Source of the DNA: Pythium myriotylum
Lineage: Eukaryota > Oomycota > Peronosporomycetes > Pythiales > Pythiaceae
Reading direction: 5' to 3'
NCBI GenBank assembly: GCA_023091665.1
Contig: JALJCQ010000013.1
Span: forward strand, 1,922,001 to 1,986,000
Length of the DNA: 64,000 bases
Part shown: one piece after another, positions 19,169-29,041 of the stretch
Numbering within the stretch: position 1 is the first letter of the stretch
Layout: the number at the start of each line of letters is the position of its first letter
Translations under genes and position numbers: made by a program
Notes under the pieces: model-generated
What the model saw: the letters and a program-made list of their open reading frames with translations, nothing else
The model's database searches: none
What the model was told of the DNA's origin: nothing

Positions 19169-19540
19169 TAGGAACAGGACTCCTCTCACAACGGCGTCGA
19201 GCTCTTCTTTTGCTGCTTTTTGTTTGTACTATTTGCGAGAGCGAAAACAGCATCGAACACTAGATCACAAACCCATGTACTCTCTGACAAAATCGAAGAG
19301 AACATGGGCCCTGAGGGCCGCACTTGTCGGTGCGTCATGCAATAGAACAGAACATCAGCCTTTGGTCATGTTTCACCAGATCACCAACGGCGGATACAGT
19401 TATACCGGTGATCACCGGTTTGGTCGTCTAACCGGTACGTGTCGTCACCTGTTGCAGATGCGAGATGCAGAAGAAAGTCACGAAGGCTCGCACGCCAGAG
19501 CTCAAGCAGACCTGACTCCCGACACAGGCGCCCAACCTCC
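19169..19540. other. Intergenic region with ACCGGT cluster
   Basis: About 370 bp between two genes on the plus strand. Apart from the three ACCGGT palindromes at 19404-19436 no feature was found. Confidence 0.5.
19404..19436. promoter_or_regulatory. Three ACCGGT palindromes upstream of a plus-strand gene
   Basis: Copies start at 19404, 19414 and 19431 (10 and 17 bp apart), 105-137 bp before the ATG at 19541. The first two match the one-turn spacing of the pairs at 2740 and 7264. Confidence 0.4.
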
Positions 19541-21066
19541 ATGAGTAACCTCTCCAGCGACCGGCAGTTCGGTATTTGGCGCAGCCGCATCTTCCGCGAG
19601 TTTGACAAGTGCACCAACGTCAGCCGCGAATGTCCCGGTGCTGAGTTGTACGAACTCTTCGTCGACGAGGTCAATGGCGTCGCGATCGCGCGATTCCGCG
19701 TCTTCGTTCCATTCCGCGATGGATCCAGCGCACTGCGAATGGTACCACTGACTGCCCTTGAGGTGTCCATGCCATTCGAGGCCAATCGCACGGATGCTAC
19801 TTTTCCTTTCAGCGCACCGCGGGTTTGTGCTTATGTTGGCGCCGAGTATTTACCCCGAGAGATGCGTCACAAGTGCGGGAATACAGGCGAGTGGCTGGTG
19901 GATCTACCGACTTTGACACGTTGGAGTCCTTCGAATACTCTCGTGATGGTTCTCCAAGATTTCGTTGCCATCGTGCAGCAGGTAAGCGGACGCCAACGCG
20001 CTACATGCAATATCCCGAGTTGACGTTTTCCATCACCTAGAGCGACCCTCAGCCAACACAAGGTGCACCCGAAAGCGGCCCCCATGGAACCTCTGTAGAG
20101 GGTTATTTATCTTCCACTGATAATCGCAACAAACGGCTGCGAATGCGAAAGCGAGACATATTCGGAGCTATCTACCACTGTGAGGAAGTCGACCCTCGGA
20201 CGGGTATGTTGCGTCCAGTCCCAATGCTGTTACAGTCAGGCAACATTGTATTCCTTGTCCCACCCCCGTCGAAGACAGCAGCAGTGGTCGCGCGGAGGTC
20301 TGGTGGCGATGCTGACGTTGACTACGTGTACGTAAGCGACCTCTTCCCTCTCAAAGATGTCGCTCGAATCACCCCGCAGCGTGGCAAGTCCATCACATTC
20401 TTCTTCAAGAATCAACAGTCGTGCTGTCGTACGTTGTTGACCTCACAAACCGAGTCCATCATATCCGACATTCAACGCATGATTGCGGCTGTGGGCTCGA
20501 AGCGAGCACGAGAGGACGATACTAGTCGTCGTGGCCATCACCGTCGCAACGAGGGACGCGACGTTACGTCTCCAGCTCTGGATGATGGCCCATTTTCGCA
20601 GCTGCTGTCATTTTTATCTCCAGATCACAGTGAGAAAGCCAAAGAAGTTTCGAGCAAGATCGTGGGGAAGCTGTCGCGTTGGGGAAGCTCTGTTACAAGA
20701 TTCTTCAAGGGTGACGATGATGCTCATGATCCAGAATCAACTCACCCCGGACGGAATCCTGCTTTCCAGGAACTAGATCGCATGAAGTCGGAGTTCTTCC
20801 ATTATCCGTCACGAGCAAAGGTACGCTTGTAGTCCATTACTCAGTCGTCTAGATCCTTCTAACATTGATTTAAGATGTTGGCGATTACAACGCGCTACCA
20901 AAAGCTTGCGGAGGACCTAGCGAAACAGAATACTCGCGACGGACAAGTAGAGAAGACGATTGAGGAAATGCAAACGTTTATCGAACACCCGACGACGCAG
21001 CGTCTTCTGCTTGAGTCGTACGCAGTAGACCACGCTCAACGAGGAATCCGAGTTGGATCTCTTTGA
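19541..21066 (+). CDS. Conserved-looking protein of unknown function, three exons
   Basis: Exons 19541-19981, 20041-20820 and 20875-21066, all phase 0 with GTAAGC and GTACGC donors, give 470 residues. Exon 1 has mixed alpha/beta composition (ELYELFVDEVNGVAIARFRV). Exon 2 contains a basic RNKRLRMRKRD stretch, a hydrophobic strand-rich part (MLLQSGNIVFLVPPPS) with a PH-like feel around RITPQRGKSITFFFKN, and a low-complexity charged linker. The end is a helical segment (MLAITTRYQKLAEDLAKQN) ending RIRVGSL-like. I do not recognise the family. The consistent frame across all three joins supports the model. Confidence 0.7.
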
Positions 21067-21113
21067 GGTGAAGCTAAAAGTAACTACGCGAATGATAGAC
21101 GCCTTTGGTTTTC

Positions 21114-23000
21114 TTACATAATTTCACTGTGTAAGCCAGGGATCGTCGACACGTATCGGAGCATTTGCTTGATAACTCTCTTCTCGACTTTCTTTTTGCT
21201 CGTATGGAGTGCTTGCAATTTCTTGTATGCAGCAACTATTTGATCGTGTAAAATTTTCTTCTTTTTTGTCTCAACAGGGTCATGAGTCCTCCACTTCCCA
21301 CAAAGTTCGTTCGCTCGCCACAGATCTTGTTGCGCCAACTTTAGCTCGTGGAGCACAAGACGAGCGACACCACGGTGATACCAAGCAGCAGCATACTGCG
21401 GTTGGATCGAGAGCACATGGGTGTAGCACTCAATTGCATGAAGCTGGTCATGCAACATGGTGAAAGCCTTGCCCATATTCATTGCGCAGTCTACTTCAAC
21501 CGTTCTGAATTGAGCAAGCTGACTTGTATCCAAACGTAGTCGTATGCGATGCAGGCGAACTTGATTTTCCTCCTCGTCCTTGTCGTCATATAGAACTTCA
21601 ATCATACTGTCGTCTACATCCGATACGATTGCACCCCGCCAACAACCATCACTTTGTAATACGTGAACAGAGGCACCGATACTGCAGCGCTTCTGCACCT
21701 CCTCAGGAGATAAAGAAGCCAACCTTCGCTCCGCCTGGAACTCAGCTGCCTTAATTATTGCCATAGCACGGCGATAGAACAACCGCGCCGTCGGGAAATT
21801 CCCATACTGGTAGAATGAATTGCCTCGGGACTTACACTTCAGCGCAGAATTCATCGATTGCTCGAACGTAGAGCAAGAATCGATGTCCATGAAGTCCATA
21901 AGACCGACAAGGCTGCCATGCCTCTTCTCGTAATCGTCGATTTGTGGTATGAGCAGTGCGTGAAGTTGTTCGCAGACGGAGCGTACATAAGGATCATTGA
22001 TGGTGGGCCTTCCTTCTGGCAAGCTTGCAAGTATCCGAGCTTTTTCGATCGCTCCGCGCAAGTCAACGAGTGACGGCAACACGTGGAGGAATGGCGGTGA
22101 CTCGACTAGCATTTGAAGCATCCTTATTGCCTCTTCACAAACAATTACCACTCGACTCAGCAACAAATGTACAACTGCCTCACATAGACAGATGACAGGT
22201 CCGGGGCCAAAGTGGTCCGGCTTATTTACGCACACAACTGCTGCGGCTTGACGAAGTACTGACACTGCAGGCCTGACCAGGTCGGTCAATGTTGACGGCT
22301 CCCGATCGTCATTGGCTACACCGACTTTGCTCGCGTCCTGATTTCTCGCCCAATCAAGACAAACCTGAACAATTGCGCGGTAAAGTCCAACATGAACACT
22401 TGCCTTTACGTCGTCCTTACTCACAGTGAGTGCCACAACCACTTCTCCGATATGCTTGCGCACGTCAAAACGTGGCAGAGTTACGTAAAACTGTTTCAGT
22501 ATATCCAGCGTCCAGTCATCGCAACTCCACTGCCCGATTCTTATAACCGAGATTAGGCAATCTGCGGCTGCGTACTGGATCTCGACTGGTGAGAAGCGAT
22601 CACTTTGCAATCGTGCACGGAGTTTCGCAACGATTGGCTCGTAGTCTGTCGCCGGGATCGAACCTAACAGTACTGCACGCGCAATAAAAGCCCAGCGCAC
22701 TGTCATCAGTGAGGACTTGGTACTTCTCTTGAGCTGAAGGACAGAGATGTCCCAGTCAAGTAGTTCTCTCACCAACTCGGTGAGAAGAGGTGTGATTTGC
22801 CATGTCTCGGCTTCCGTCGCGGCCTGCAGTGCGTTGAGACAGAGAAGAACCGCGTCGTCGTCGAATGCGTGCGCATAAACATCCTGATCTGCGTCGTTCT
22901 CTTCGTCGGCCCCGCGTGGATCGTGGGCCTTTACTGCACGCAGCAGCCGCAAGAGCTCGTCGCCTGCGTTCATCTCGAACTTCACTTGGTTTTCTGACAT
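21114..23000 (-). CDS. TPR protein with Tudor/Agenet-like insert
   Basis: A 628-residue single-exon protein. The first 350 residues are helical and may form an ARM/HEAT-like solenoid. The C-terminal third has a TPR (about 385-420, beginning ALKCKSRGNSFYQYGNFPTA), a small beta-rich module (about 432-475: GASVHVLQSDGCWRGAIVSD then IEVLYDDKDEEENQVRL), which reads like a Tudor/SMN-Agenet barrel, and two further TPRs ending near 590 (AMNMGKAFTMLHDQLHAIEC and AWYHRGVARLVLHELKLAQQ). It is a likely scaffold or co-chaperone adaptor. Its start is only 51 bp from the start of the divergent gene at 23052. Confidence 0.75.
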   Translation of the reverse strand: MSENQVKFEMNAGDELLRLLRAVKAHDPRGADEENDADQDVYAHAFDDDAVLLCLNALQAATEAETWQITPLLTELVRELLDWDISVLQLKRSTKSSLMTVRWAFIARAVLLGSIPATDYEPIVAKLRARLQSDRFSPVEIQYAAADCLISVIRIGQWSCDDWTLDILKQFYVTLPRFDVRKHIGEVVVALTVSKDDVKASVHVGLYRAIVQVCLDWARNQDASKVGVANDDREPSTLTDLVRPAVSVLRQAAAVVCVNKPDHFGPGPVICLCEAVVHLLLSRVVIVCEEAIRMLQMLVESPPFLHVLPSLVDLRGAIEKARILASLPEGRPTINDPYVRSVCEQLHALLIPQIDDYEKRHGSLVGLMDFMDIDSCSTFEQSMNSALKCKSRGNSFYQYGNFPTARLFYRRAMAIIKAAEFQAERRLASLSPEEVQKRCSIGASVHVLQSDGCWRGAIVSDVDDSMIEVLYDDKDEEENQVRLHRIRLRLDTSQLAQFRTVEVDCAMNMGKAFTMLHDQLHAIECYTHVLSIQPQYAAAWYHRGVARLVLHELKLAQQDLWRANELCGKWRTHDPVETKKKKILHDQIVAAYKKLQALHTSKKKVEKRVIKQMLRYVSTIPGLHSEIM

Positions 23001-23051
23001 CAGAGAGTTAACTTAGCGACAAAGTCAACCCAGGCGTTGGATACCGAAGAG

Positions 23052-23978
23052 ATGAGTGGCAAGCTGGCAAACATGAGGCTGCATTGCTTTCGAGCGGCGA
23101 GGCAGCGCGCACGAACGACGCGATGGGCTAGCAGCAATAGGCGCGGCGACGAAGGCGGCGTCGCTGACAACGCGGCTAAGCCGGCGACCTCGTCGAACGT
23201 TGTCTCGTCCGTTCGAACAGCCACGCCAGGCACCGTGCGTATTCGTCGCGGAACTGACCCACGAGCGCAAGAAGTCGAAATGGACACCACCATCGCGCGA
23301 ATCATGGGATCCGATTGGGGTGATCGCAGCAGGCAGCCCGTTTCCTTTGCCATGAAGGTGTATTGGGGAATCTTTGCTGTGGTCCTGGCGAATGGAGCTT
23401 TTACGTACTTCGCTGGCAAGGACGGTGCGTAATGATCAGTATCAGCTGATAGAAGAGCTCCTGGCTCTGAGAGCAATACTAATTTCTTTTATGCAGAAAA
23501 CTTTCTCGTCGACAAGGTTCAAAAGAAAGTGGACGAAAAGCTTGGCCGTGTGGAGACCAACGAGTTTGTTGTAATGGCCGACAAGCAAAACAAATCCAGA
23601 GCCACGGAAGGTGAACACGATGTTGAGGGGGAAGTAAATGCTGCCGCAAGGTTCGAATCAAAGGGTTCCTCAGACACCAACCAACACAAAAGTAGTGATG
23701 AAGAGTTTGATCCGTCGAGTGACACTCAACAAAAGAGCGTCTTCGCGTCCAAGACAAAATCTCCACCCATGCCATTCTTCGGTTCACCTCTTTCTCAGCA
23801 ACGAATGACCAAGGAAGATTACGAGCGCCAGCTAAAGGAGTTACGTCTGCGGCAAGCTCGCGTGAGAGAGGAAAGCAAGCAAACAACGCCTGTCAGATCC
23901 GTCGACGAGGTAAACGCAGAAATCAAACGAATCGACCAGCAAAAAGCACAGATTAAGCAGATTTTGAAAACTCTCTAG
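23052..23978 (+). CDS. Putative mitochondrial single-span membrane protein, unknown
   Basis: Two exons, 23052-23424 and 23497-23978, give 284 residues. The amino end (LHCFRAARQRARTTRWASSN) is Arg-rich and acid-poor, a likely mitochondrial presequence. One hydrophobic helix is near residues 101-119 (VYWGIFAVVLANGAFTYFA). The intron falls right after it (GKD joined to ENFLVDKV). The rest is highly charged and disordered, with a coiled-coil end (YERQLKELRLRQARVREESK, then KRIDQQKAQIKQILKTL). I recognise no family. The topology suggests an inner-membrane anchor with a soluble coiled-coil tail. Confidence 0.7.
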
Positions 23979-23989
23979 GATGGTGTACA

Positions 23990-24330
23990 TCATCCGTCAT
24001 TGGCCTACATAGATTGGATGGGTGAGGTGACTTGAATACAAACATTTTCTGTGCCGAATCGACCCAGTACTTCAGAATGGGTGCCCATGCATCACCTACT
24101 CTGTCTTCATACAAATTGCCGTCCTAAGATACGATACCAGTGGCGTTTTCGTGACCAACAGCATCATTGAATTCGTAGGTGGTCATCGCCAGGTTGTCAA
24201 AGGAGTAGATATATGAGTGGACGTCATGTTAGACCTTCTTGTAACCAAATCCTAGAAGATCAGCTGCGCTAACGTGTGTTTATTTTCTTTGTTATGTGCC
24301 GGTCGCGCTCGGGGCGGGCATAACCTCTGC
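23990..24330 (-). pseudogene. Decayed coding relic, unknown family
   Basis: On the minus strand one frame reads like protein for nearly 100 codons, with good stretches VHSYIYSFDNLAMTTYEFND and NLYEDRVGDAWAPILKYWVD, but it is broken by in-frame stops (before HDVHSY and before DGNLYED) and has no open start. A further possible piece is seen upstream in the same frame (TTFSEGPVCGAEVMPAPSAT, around 24300-24360). I cannot name the family. It lies next to the carbonic anhydrase pseudogene, suggesting a shared zone of decay. Confidence 0.5.
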
Positions 24331-24879
24331 CCCGCAAACTGGCCCCTCCGAGAAGGTGGTCTGCGGCTACGGCTGCGGCGAGTAAGCGAATATCGATATG
24401 GTCAAAACTGACCACTATTCGAGAACTTGGATTTGTCGCTCTGCGGCCTCGGTCTGGTAGACTCGTGCATCGAGGCCGAAAGGTAGACGCGATGGGTGCA
24501 CACCCTTGTCACGATGGCGTTGTTAGCTTCGTGAAGATCATTTGTCCGACCAGCTTTACTCATGGCTTAGTGATTCTTGGTGCCTGTTATTATCGGCTGG
24601 CTGTAGTTTGCATCCCAAATTGCTCCGAGGGTCGCCTTATGGACGGCCCGTGCGCAGGCAAAGCCATCAAGATTGTGCTGTCGTCGGGCTCGGTAGGAAG
24701 ACTGTACCAACGTTTGGAGACCAAGCCATCAGGCCGTTAAGCGTTCCAGAACCGATGGGGATGGGGATCGTGTTCATGTGCTCGTGTTCGAACCACGCTA
24801 AATCGTAGTCATGCTGCAAAACATCACATCAACCTTGATGGCATCGATGTATTAGGCATGGGAGATGTCGCAGCCGAAA

Positions 24880-25687
24880 ACCTCGATCCACATCACGTGC
24901 GGGTTTTGGGAATCGAGTGCACGGCGTCGCAACTCCACCAAGTGTCTAACGGCGTAAAGGCTGCTAGAAGTTTCGCTGATTGCATTCGAGCCGTAAACTC
25001 AAGCGAAGTCGTCCACGGAAAGAGTGGTAAGGAGGCCACGAACGCCAAAGAAATAACGAAGTTTGAGCGCGAAATCACCAGCCAGTGAGTCCAAGTTATC
25101 GCATTTCGATTTGCTTGCACGTCATTTGGAATGAGATTTCTCCCGAGCGCGTACGGGTGCCGTCGACGTGATACGCTGATGTGATTCCGTTGTATGGCTA
25201 CGATGGCGCCACGGATCTTGAGCGCGGTTTTTTGTTTGCGATCTAGCCACCTGTGGCTTTGTGGATGAAGTGGAGCTCGCCATCCGAGGCTTTTTCCCTG
25301 GATCGTGCGCTCAGGCGGCGCGTGGAAGTGGACCTGTGCGAAGCTGTAGGCCTTGCCGTTCACATCGAGGGCGCATGAGCCGTCCACCGCCTCTGCCTTG
25401 AACGATTCCCATTACTGCTTGATGTTGAAGCTCGGACACGAGCCGGTGAACTCGATAGGCAGCGTCGAGAGTGGGTGGGTCTTGGGCGCAGGTGTGACGT
25501 TGATGGGTGACTGCCTCACGCCGTTACAGTCCGGGTATTGGCGCAACCGTTGCGGGGGGGGGGGGGGGGGGGGGGGGCTGACTAGGTCAGACTCGTTCGC
25601 TGTGAAGGTCCATGGCTCGGTCTCGGCCGAGATCGTACTCGAAGTGAGGGCAAGCACGCTGGCAACAAGAGTGAAAGAAGTCTTCAT
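24880..25687 (-). pseudogene. Alpha-carbonic anhydrase pseudogene
   Basis: The start at 25687 codes a signal peptide (MKTSFTLVASVLALTSSTIS) followed by the alpha-CA pattern YPDCNGVRQSPINV. A poly-Pro run from 24 C residues interrupts the usual start of the mature domain. The frame is then broken: a TAA at 25412-25414 just before WESFKAEAVDG, and about 140 bp later a one-base shift after TIQGKS. Past the shift the other frame continues with DGELHFIHKATGG, which carries the third zinc His, then a stop. Zinc ligands His-x-His are in VHFHAPPERT. Eroded remains of the C-terminal part (RYFFGVRGLLTT, where CAs have the SLTTPPC motif) are visible to about 24880. With a stop, a frameshift and eroded 3' half it is a pseudogene. 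Confidence 0.8.
25554..25577. repeat. Homopolymer of 24 G
   Basis: A pure G run (C on the minus strand) inside the carbonic anhydrase pseudogene. On the coding strand it gives a polyproline run. Its length may be unreliable in assembly. Confidence 0.9.
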
Positions 25688-26117
25688 CTTGGAAGACGCT
25701 TGGTATGTCGATGGAGAGATCGAGAATGAGTAGATGAGCCCACGAGGAATTGCGAGGGGAGGCGAGGCGTCGGGGGGATTGCGAGGGGAGGCGAAGGTCG
25801 GGTTTATTGTGGGAAGCTCGATGGCGCCACTGATTGGAGGACCGTCGCAGTGGTTCTCATACGGAGGTGTCCATGGGGTACTGTACAAGGCACGAAGTTC
25901 CCGATGCGATCAACACGTCGAACCCCGCCAAACCGTCGTAGCGAGCAAACGCAGCACTTCTCGTGGATCCTTTGATACCTCGAACCGTTTCAAGCAAGTC
26001 GTATTTGGCGCGACAACGCGAACTTGTCTGCTTGGAGCGAATGGGCTTCATTGTATGAAGCCATGCCCACCGCAATCGGCGCACAGCGCTTGCACACGAT
26101 ACCGGTATTGACAATAA
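25688..26117. other. Intergenic region upstream of M96-like gene
   Basis: About 430 bp with no gene. It contains a near-direct repeat of GATTGCGAGGGGAGGCGA/TTGCGAGGGGAGGCGA (around 25748-25793), and a single ACCGGT at 26101, 12 bp before the next ATG. Confidence 0.5.
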
Positions 26118-27350
26118 ATGGCCGGTTCCTGTCCACCAAGATCAAGTGAAGAAGGCGAGATGGATATCTCATCGGAAGACTTAGTGAACTTGCTCGACGG
26201 GTACGAGTCACTGGATCTCATTCTCGATGCACCACCCGACGCCGAGCTCACTCAGCTGAGCGAAGAGACCCCTTCGACAGCTCCAACTACTGAGGGGGAA
26301 GGTCGTGGCCCATCCGTCGTCGCAGATCCATTCCTCAAACCCTCGAGAAGTCGTCGAATTAAAGTTGAAATCGAGTTTCTACACGCACAGATCAACGAAC
26401 TCGAAACAGAGCTCGCATCACTTTCTGATGGTCGGTCTATTATCACCCCAGTGTGGCAGGGGATAGCCGCCCGACAGCGATTGAAGCGGACAGCAGCAGA
26501 AGCAGAAAACGCTTATTTACGGACCAGGCTTCGGCGTCTCATTCAAGTTGCGAGAAGCCTTCAGGTCGTGCTTGGGCAGTCCTCGAGAGCCCAAACGAGT
26601 CGTCAATTAGATGTGAGACACCCGAATGAAGATTGTGCGTGGGAGAGCGATCTTGGACAAGTCTTCCGCCATTTCGTTGTGGATGTCCATCGTGCTCATT
26701 CTTCAATGGACACTGTTTTTGGTTCGCAGCCCCCCCATCAGTCAGCAAGATTTTACAATTCTTCTTCCGTGAAAGCTCGCGTAGTCAATAGCGTTGAGCA
26801 CCTGTACGTTGAGACAAGACAGTGTTTTACTATCCCATTTTCGTTTGATCGAGTGTCAGCTATCGTATGGCAAGCGTTCACGACTCAGTTCGAGAGACAA
26901 CGTCGCCAGTCAGAAGTCTACTTTTCCACAAACGAAATGTTTGCCTGCAAAGTAGCCAGCAACAATTTCAACGTCGCTGAGTCATCGAGTACCAAAATGG
27001 CGGCAACTATTCTTGCAAAGAAGTTCGAGGAGAACAATCAAACCACAGTTGTATGGCGAGCGTTCATCGCCCCGGGAAATGAAGGGTTGTGTGACGCCGT
27101 CGCCACTACGACTGGTTGGCTCGTACTTCAGCCCCTTGAGGAACCTTCGGACCGATCCTCTGTTCGTGTCTGCCTCCGGACGACCCCCAAAAATACTGAC
27201 TTGTTCTCTCTACGCCACTACAGCCTTGTACGTGAACCCACGACAACAAACGAGTTGGGGGCGTTCGTGAGTCAAAAATTGTGCACCTTAGCTGAAGATT
27301 TGATTTTAGTCATCGAGGAGATAGAAAGTATCCTGCTCGTCCAGTCCTGA
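26118..27350 (+). CDS. M96-like family protein: bZIP-type helix plus START-like domain
   Basis: A 410-residue single-exon protein of the layout I associate with the oomycete 'M96 mating-specific' family. After an acidic start a basic segment (SRSRRIKVEIEFLHAQINEL, about residues 75-95) leads into a leucine-rich coiled coil, then the family-like stretch ITPVWQGIAARQRLKRTAAE followed by NAYLRTRLRRLIQ. The second half (about 215-405) alternates strands and helices like a START/Bet v1 fold. Expression in mating or in zoosporogenesis is reported for the family, but function is not settled; a DNA-binding role is inferred from the basic helix. A second Met at residue 15 could also start translation. 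Confidence 0.6.
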   Translation: MAGSCPPRSSEEGEMDISSEDLVNLLDGYESLDLILDAPPDAELTQLSEETPSTAPTTEGEGRGPSVVADPFLKPSRSRRIKVEIEFLHAQINELETELASLSDGRSIITPVWQGIAARQRLKRTAAEAENAYLRTRLRRLIQVARSLQVVLGQSSRAQTSRQLDVRHPNEDCAWESDLGQVFRHFVVDVHRAHSSMDTVFGSQPPHQSARFYNSSSVKARVVNSVEHLYVETRQCFTIPFSFDRVSAIVWQAFTTQFERQRRQSEVYFSTNEMFACKVASNNFNVAESSSTKMAATILAKKFEENNQTTVVWRAFIAPGNEGLCDAVATTTGWLVLQPLEEPSDRSSVRVCLRTTPKNTDLFSLRHYSLVREPTTTNELGAFVSQKLCTLAEDLILVIEEIESILLVQS

Positions 27351-27484
27351 GTACAGGATGATAAAGTGTCAATACACTGGCTTCCACCTGTAATCCATCT
27401 TGATTTTCGCTCAATCTTCGCAGGCGGAACTTCCAGCCTAGACACCCGTTGTGATAGGACGTGCATGGGTTTAGATTTCGATCT

Positions 27485-29041
27485 TTATTCGCCAGTCATG
27501 TTGATATTCTCCCCCAAGGCCAACCACACCGGGTAGTGGTCGCTCAACTCAAGGGAGCAGCGCGCGCGTGCAGCTTGAGCCCGCATACGAGTCTCAGACG
27601 TCTCAAGCTGCCGAGGCAAGCCCCTGCTTTGGGGGTAAAAGGCCCAATCAACGCGATAAACTCCGCTCTCCACCAAGAAATCAGTCCAGTCACCGCATGA
27701 CGATAACCAAATATTATCGAAGAGCTTCCCACCGACTGTGGTCGACATTGGGGAGAGAACGAGGGGTTCAAATTGGAAATCATCTTCTCCAATATTACCT
27801 ATGTCGTGGGGGGCAAGATTAAAATCCCCGACAAGTACGCAATTGCGTTGATCGCAAAGATTCCGTGGCTTGAGGCGGCCAGCGAGACATCTCAACTCCT
27901 GCACTTCACGTTGCCGGGAGCAAATATCACCTGAGACAACGTGAACGTTCACAAGTGTGAAATCAATCAGAGGCATGTTGTCGCTGACAACCTGGAATGA
28001 TGCAATGTACGGGGGTCGAACAACGGGGGTCCTGGATTGCAAAGACGAAGAATCACTCACATCGATGCGAGGTACTCCAACCGGGTTGATCACTCGTCGT
28101 CGATAAAAGAAAACGAAATGTTCAAAACGTCTCTTCTGTTGAGAATTTTCAATGCAGGCTCCAGCAGGGGGTGATGCAATGTAATCCCAACCGGGCATGA
28201 AGTTCTTTAACTTCTTGAGCACAATCGTATCTCGCACTTCTTGCATAGCAACCACGTCGAACTCCTCAATGATCTCAGCAATTCGATGAAGCGGGACAGC
28301 ATCCCGTCTCCTGGACAAGTTGCGGATGTTCCACGAGGCTACCAATATCTTTCTGGAAGCCCCCGGGATCACCGTTTGACGAATGTCTCCAACGAGATAA
28401 CGGCATGGCGTATCGTGGAACGTGGCTGATATGAAGTCGATGCTTTCTACCTGAATTGGATTGTACGGTTCAGTGTCCAGTTGAGCCGTTTTTGTCTCAA
28501 CTTGCTGGCCGTCATCACGTTGACATTCAGACGACGACGAAGACGAGGAGCGACGAATATCGAGTAGTTGATGTCGCAGTTTTTCATATGCATGTAAGCC
28601 GATGCCGCGCACGGCCGTGAGCTCTTCCTTGCGCCTGAATGGCCTTGCGTCCACAATCCGTTGGGCAAGAACTGGCCCAACACCACGAAGTGTAGTCAAC
28701 TCCTCGAGACTCGCGCAATTGATATCAACGAGTTTATTGACATTGGATCTTGACTCTGGGCGGGTTTGTCCAGCATAGCTGGCATTCGACTTGGACTTGT
28801 CGTTCGTCGCGTCATCGCCAATCGAGACCAGGCACTCGCTGACGATTGCGAGAAAGCGCTTTTGCCCGATGCCGCGGACACTCTGTAACTGCGATACCGC
28901 TGTGAACGGCCGAGCGGATACGATGCGTTGAGCGATGGCTGGGCCCACGCCAGGAAGATCCAGGAGCTCTCGTACCGACGCTGAGTTGAGATCCGTCGGC
29001 ATCCTGGGACCATTATCATTCTGCCGCCAGCAGTGCGCCAT
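27485..29041 (-). CDS. EEPD1-like nuclease: two HhH motifs plus EEP domain
   Basis: A 518-residue single-exon protein (first ATG 29041; the frame opens a little earlier without one). Two helix-hairpin-helix units of ComEA type come first: DLNSASVRELLDLPGVGPAI and DINCASLEELTTLRGVGPVL, each followed by a second 'VRGIG' hairpin. After a Ser-rich linker is an endonuclease/exonuclease/phosphatase domain with the full signature: WNIRNL, MQEVRD, VNVHVVSGD, GDFNLAP and SDHYPVW. The order HhH-HhH-EEP is that of animal EEPD1, a 5' nuclease acting at stalled replication forks. Catalytic residues are intact, so activity is likely. Role by homology only. Confidence 0.85.
   Translation of the reverse strand: MAHCWRQNDNGPRMPTDLNSASVRELLDLPGVGPAIAQRIVSARPFTAVSQLQSVRGIGQKRFLAIVSECLVSIGDDATNDKSKSNASYAGQTRPESRSNVNKLVDINCASLEELTTLRGVGPVLAQRIVDARPFRRKEELTAVRGIGLHAYEKLRHQLLDIRRSSSSSSSECQRDDGQQVETKTAQLDTEPYNPIQVESIDFISATFHDTPCRYLVGDIRQTVIPGASRKILVASWNIRNLSRRRDAVPLHRIAEIIEEFDVVAMQEVRDTIVLKKLKNFMPGWDYIASPPAGACIENSQQKRRFEHFVFFYRRRVINPVGVPRIDVSDSSSLQSRTPVVRPPYIASFQVVSDNMPLIDFTLVNVHVVSGDICSRQREVQELRCLAGRLKPRNLCDQRNCVLVGDFNLAPHDIGNIGEDDFQFEPLVLSPMSTTVGGKLFDNIWLSSCGDWTDFLVESGVYRVDWAFYPQSRGLPRQLETSETRMRAQAARARCSLELSDHYPVWLALGENINMTGE

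Noticed and set aside
24465..24740. Plus-strand frame of 91 codons in the decay zone
   Set aside because: No recognisable domain; it overlaps relic sequence on the minus strand and has poor context.
24783..24797. GTTCGAAC with 4-bp flanking complementarity, tRNA T-arm-like
   Set aside because: The stem is only four pairs, and neither an acceptor stem nor a D-arm can be built around it.
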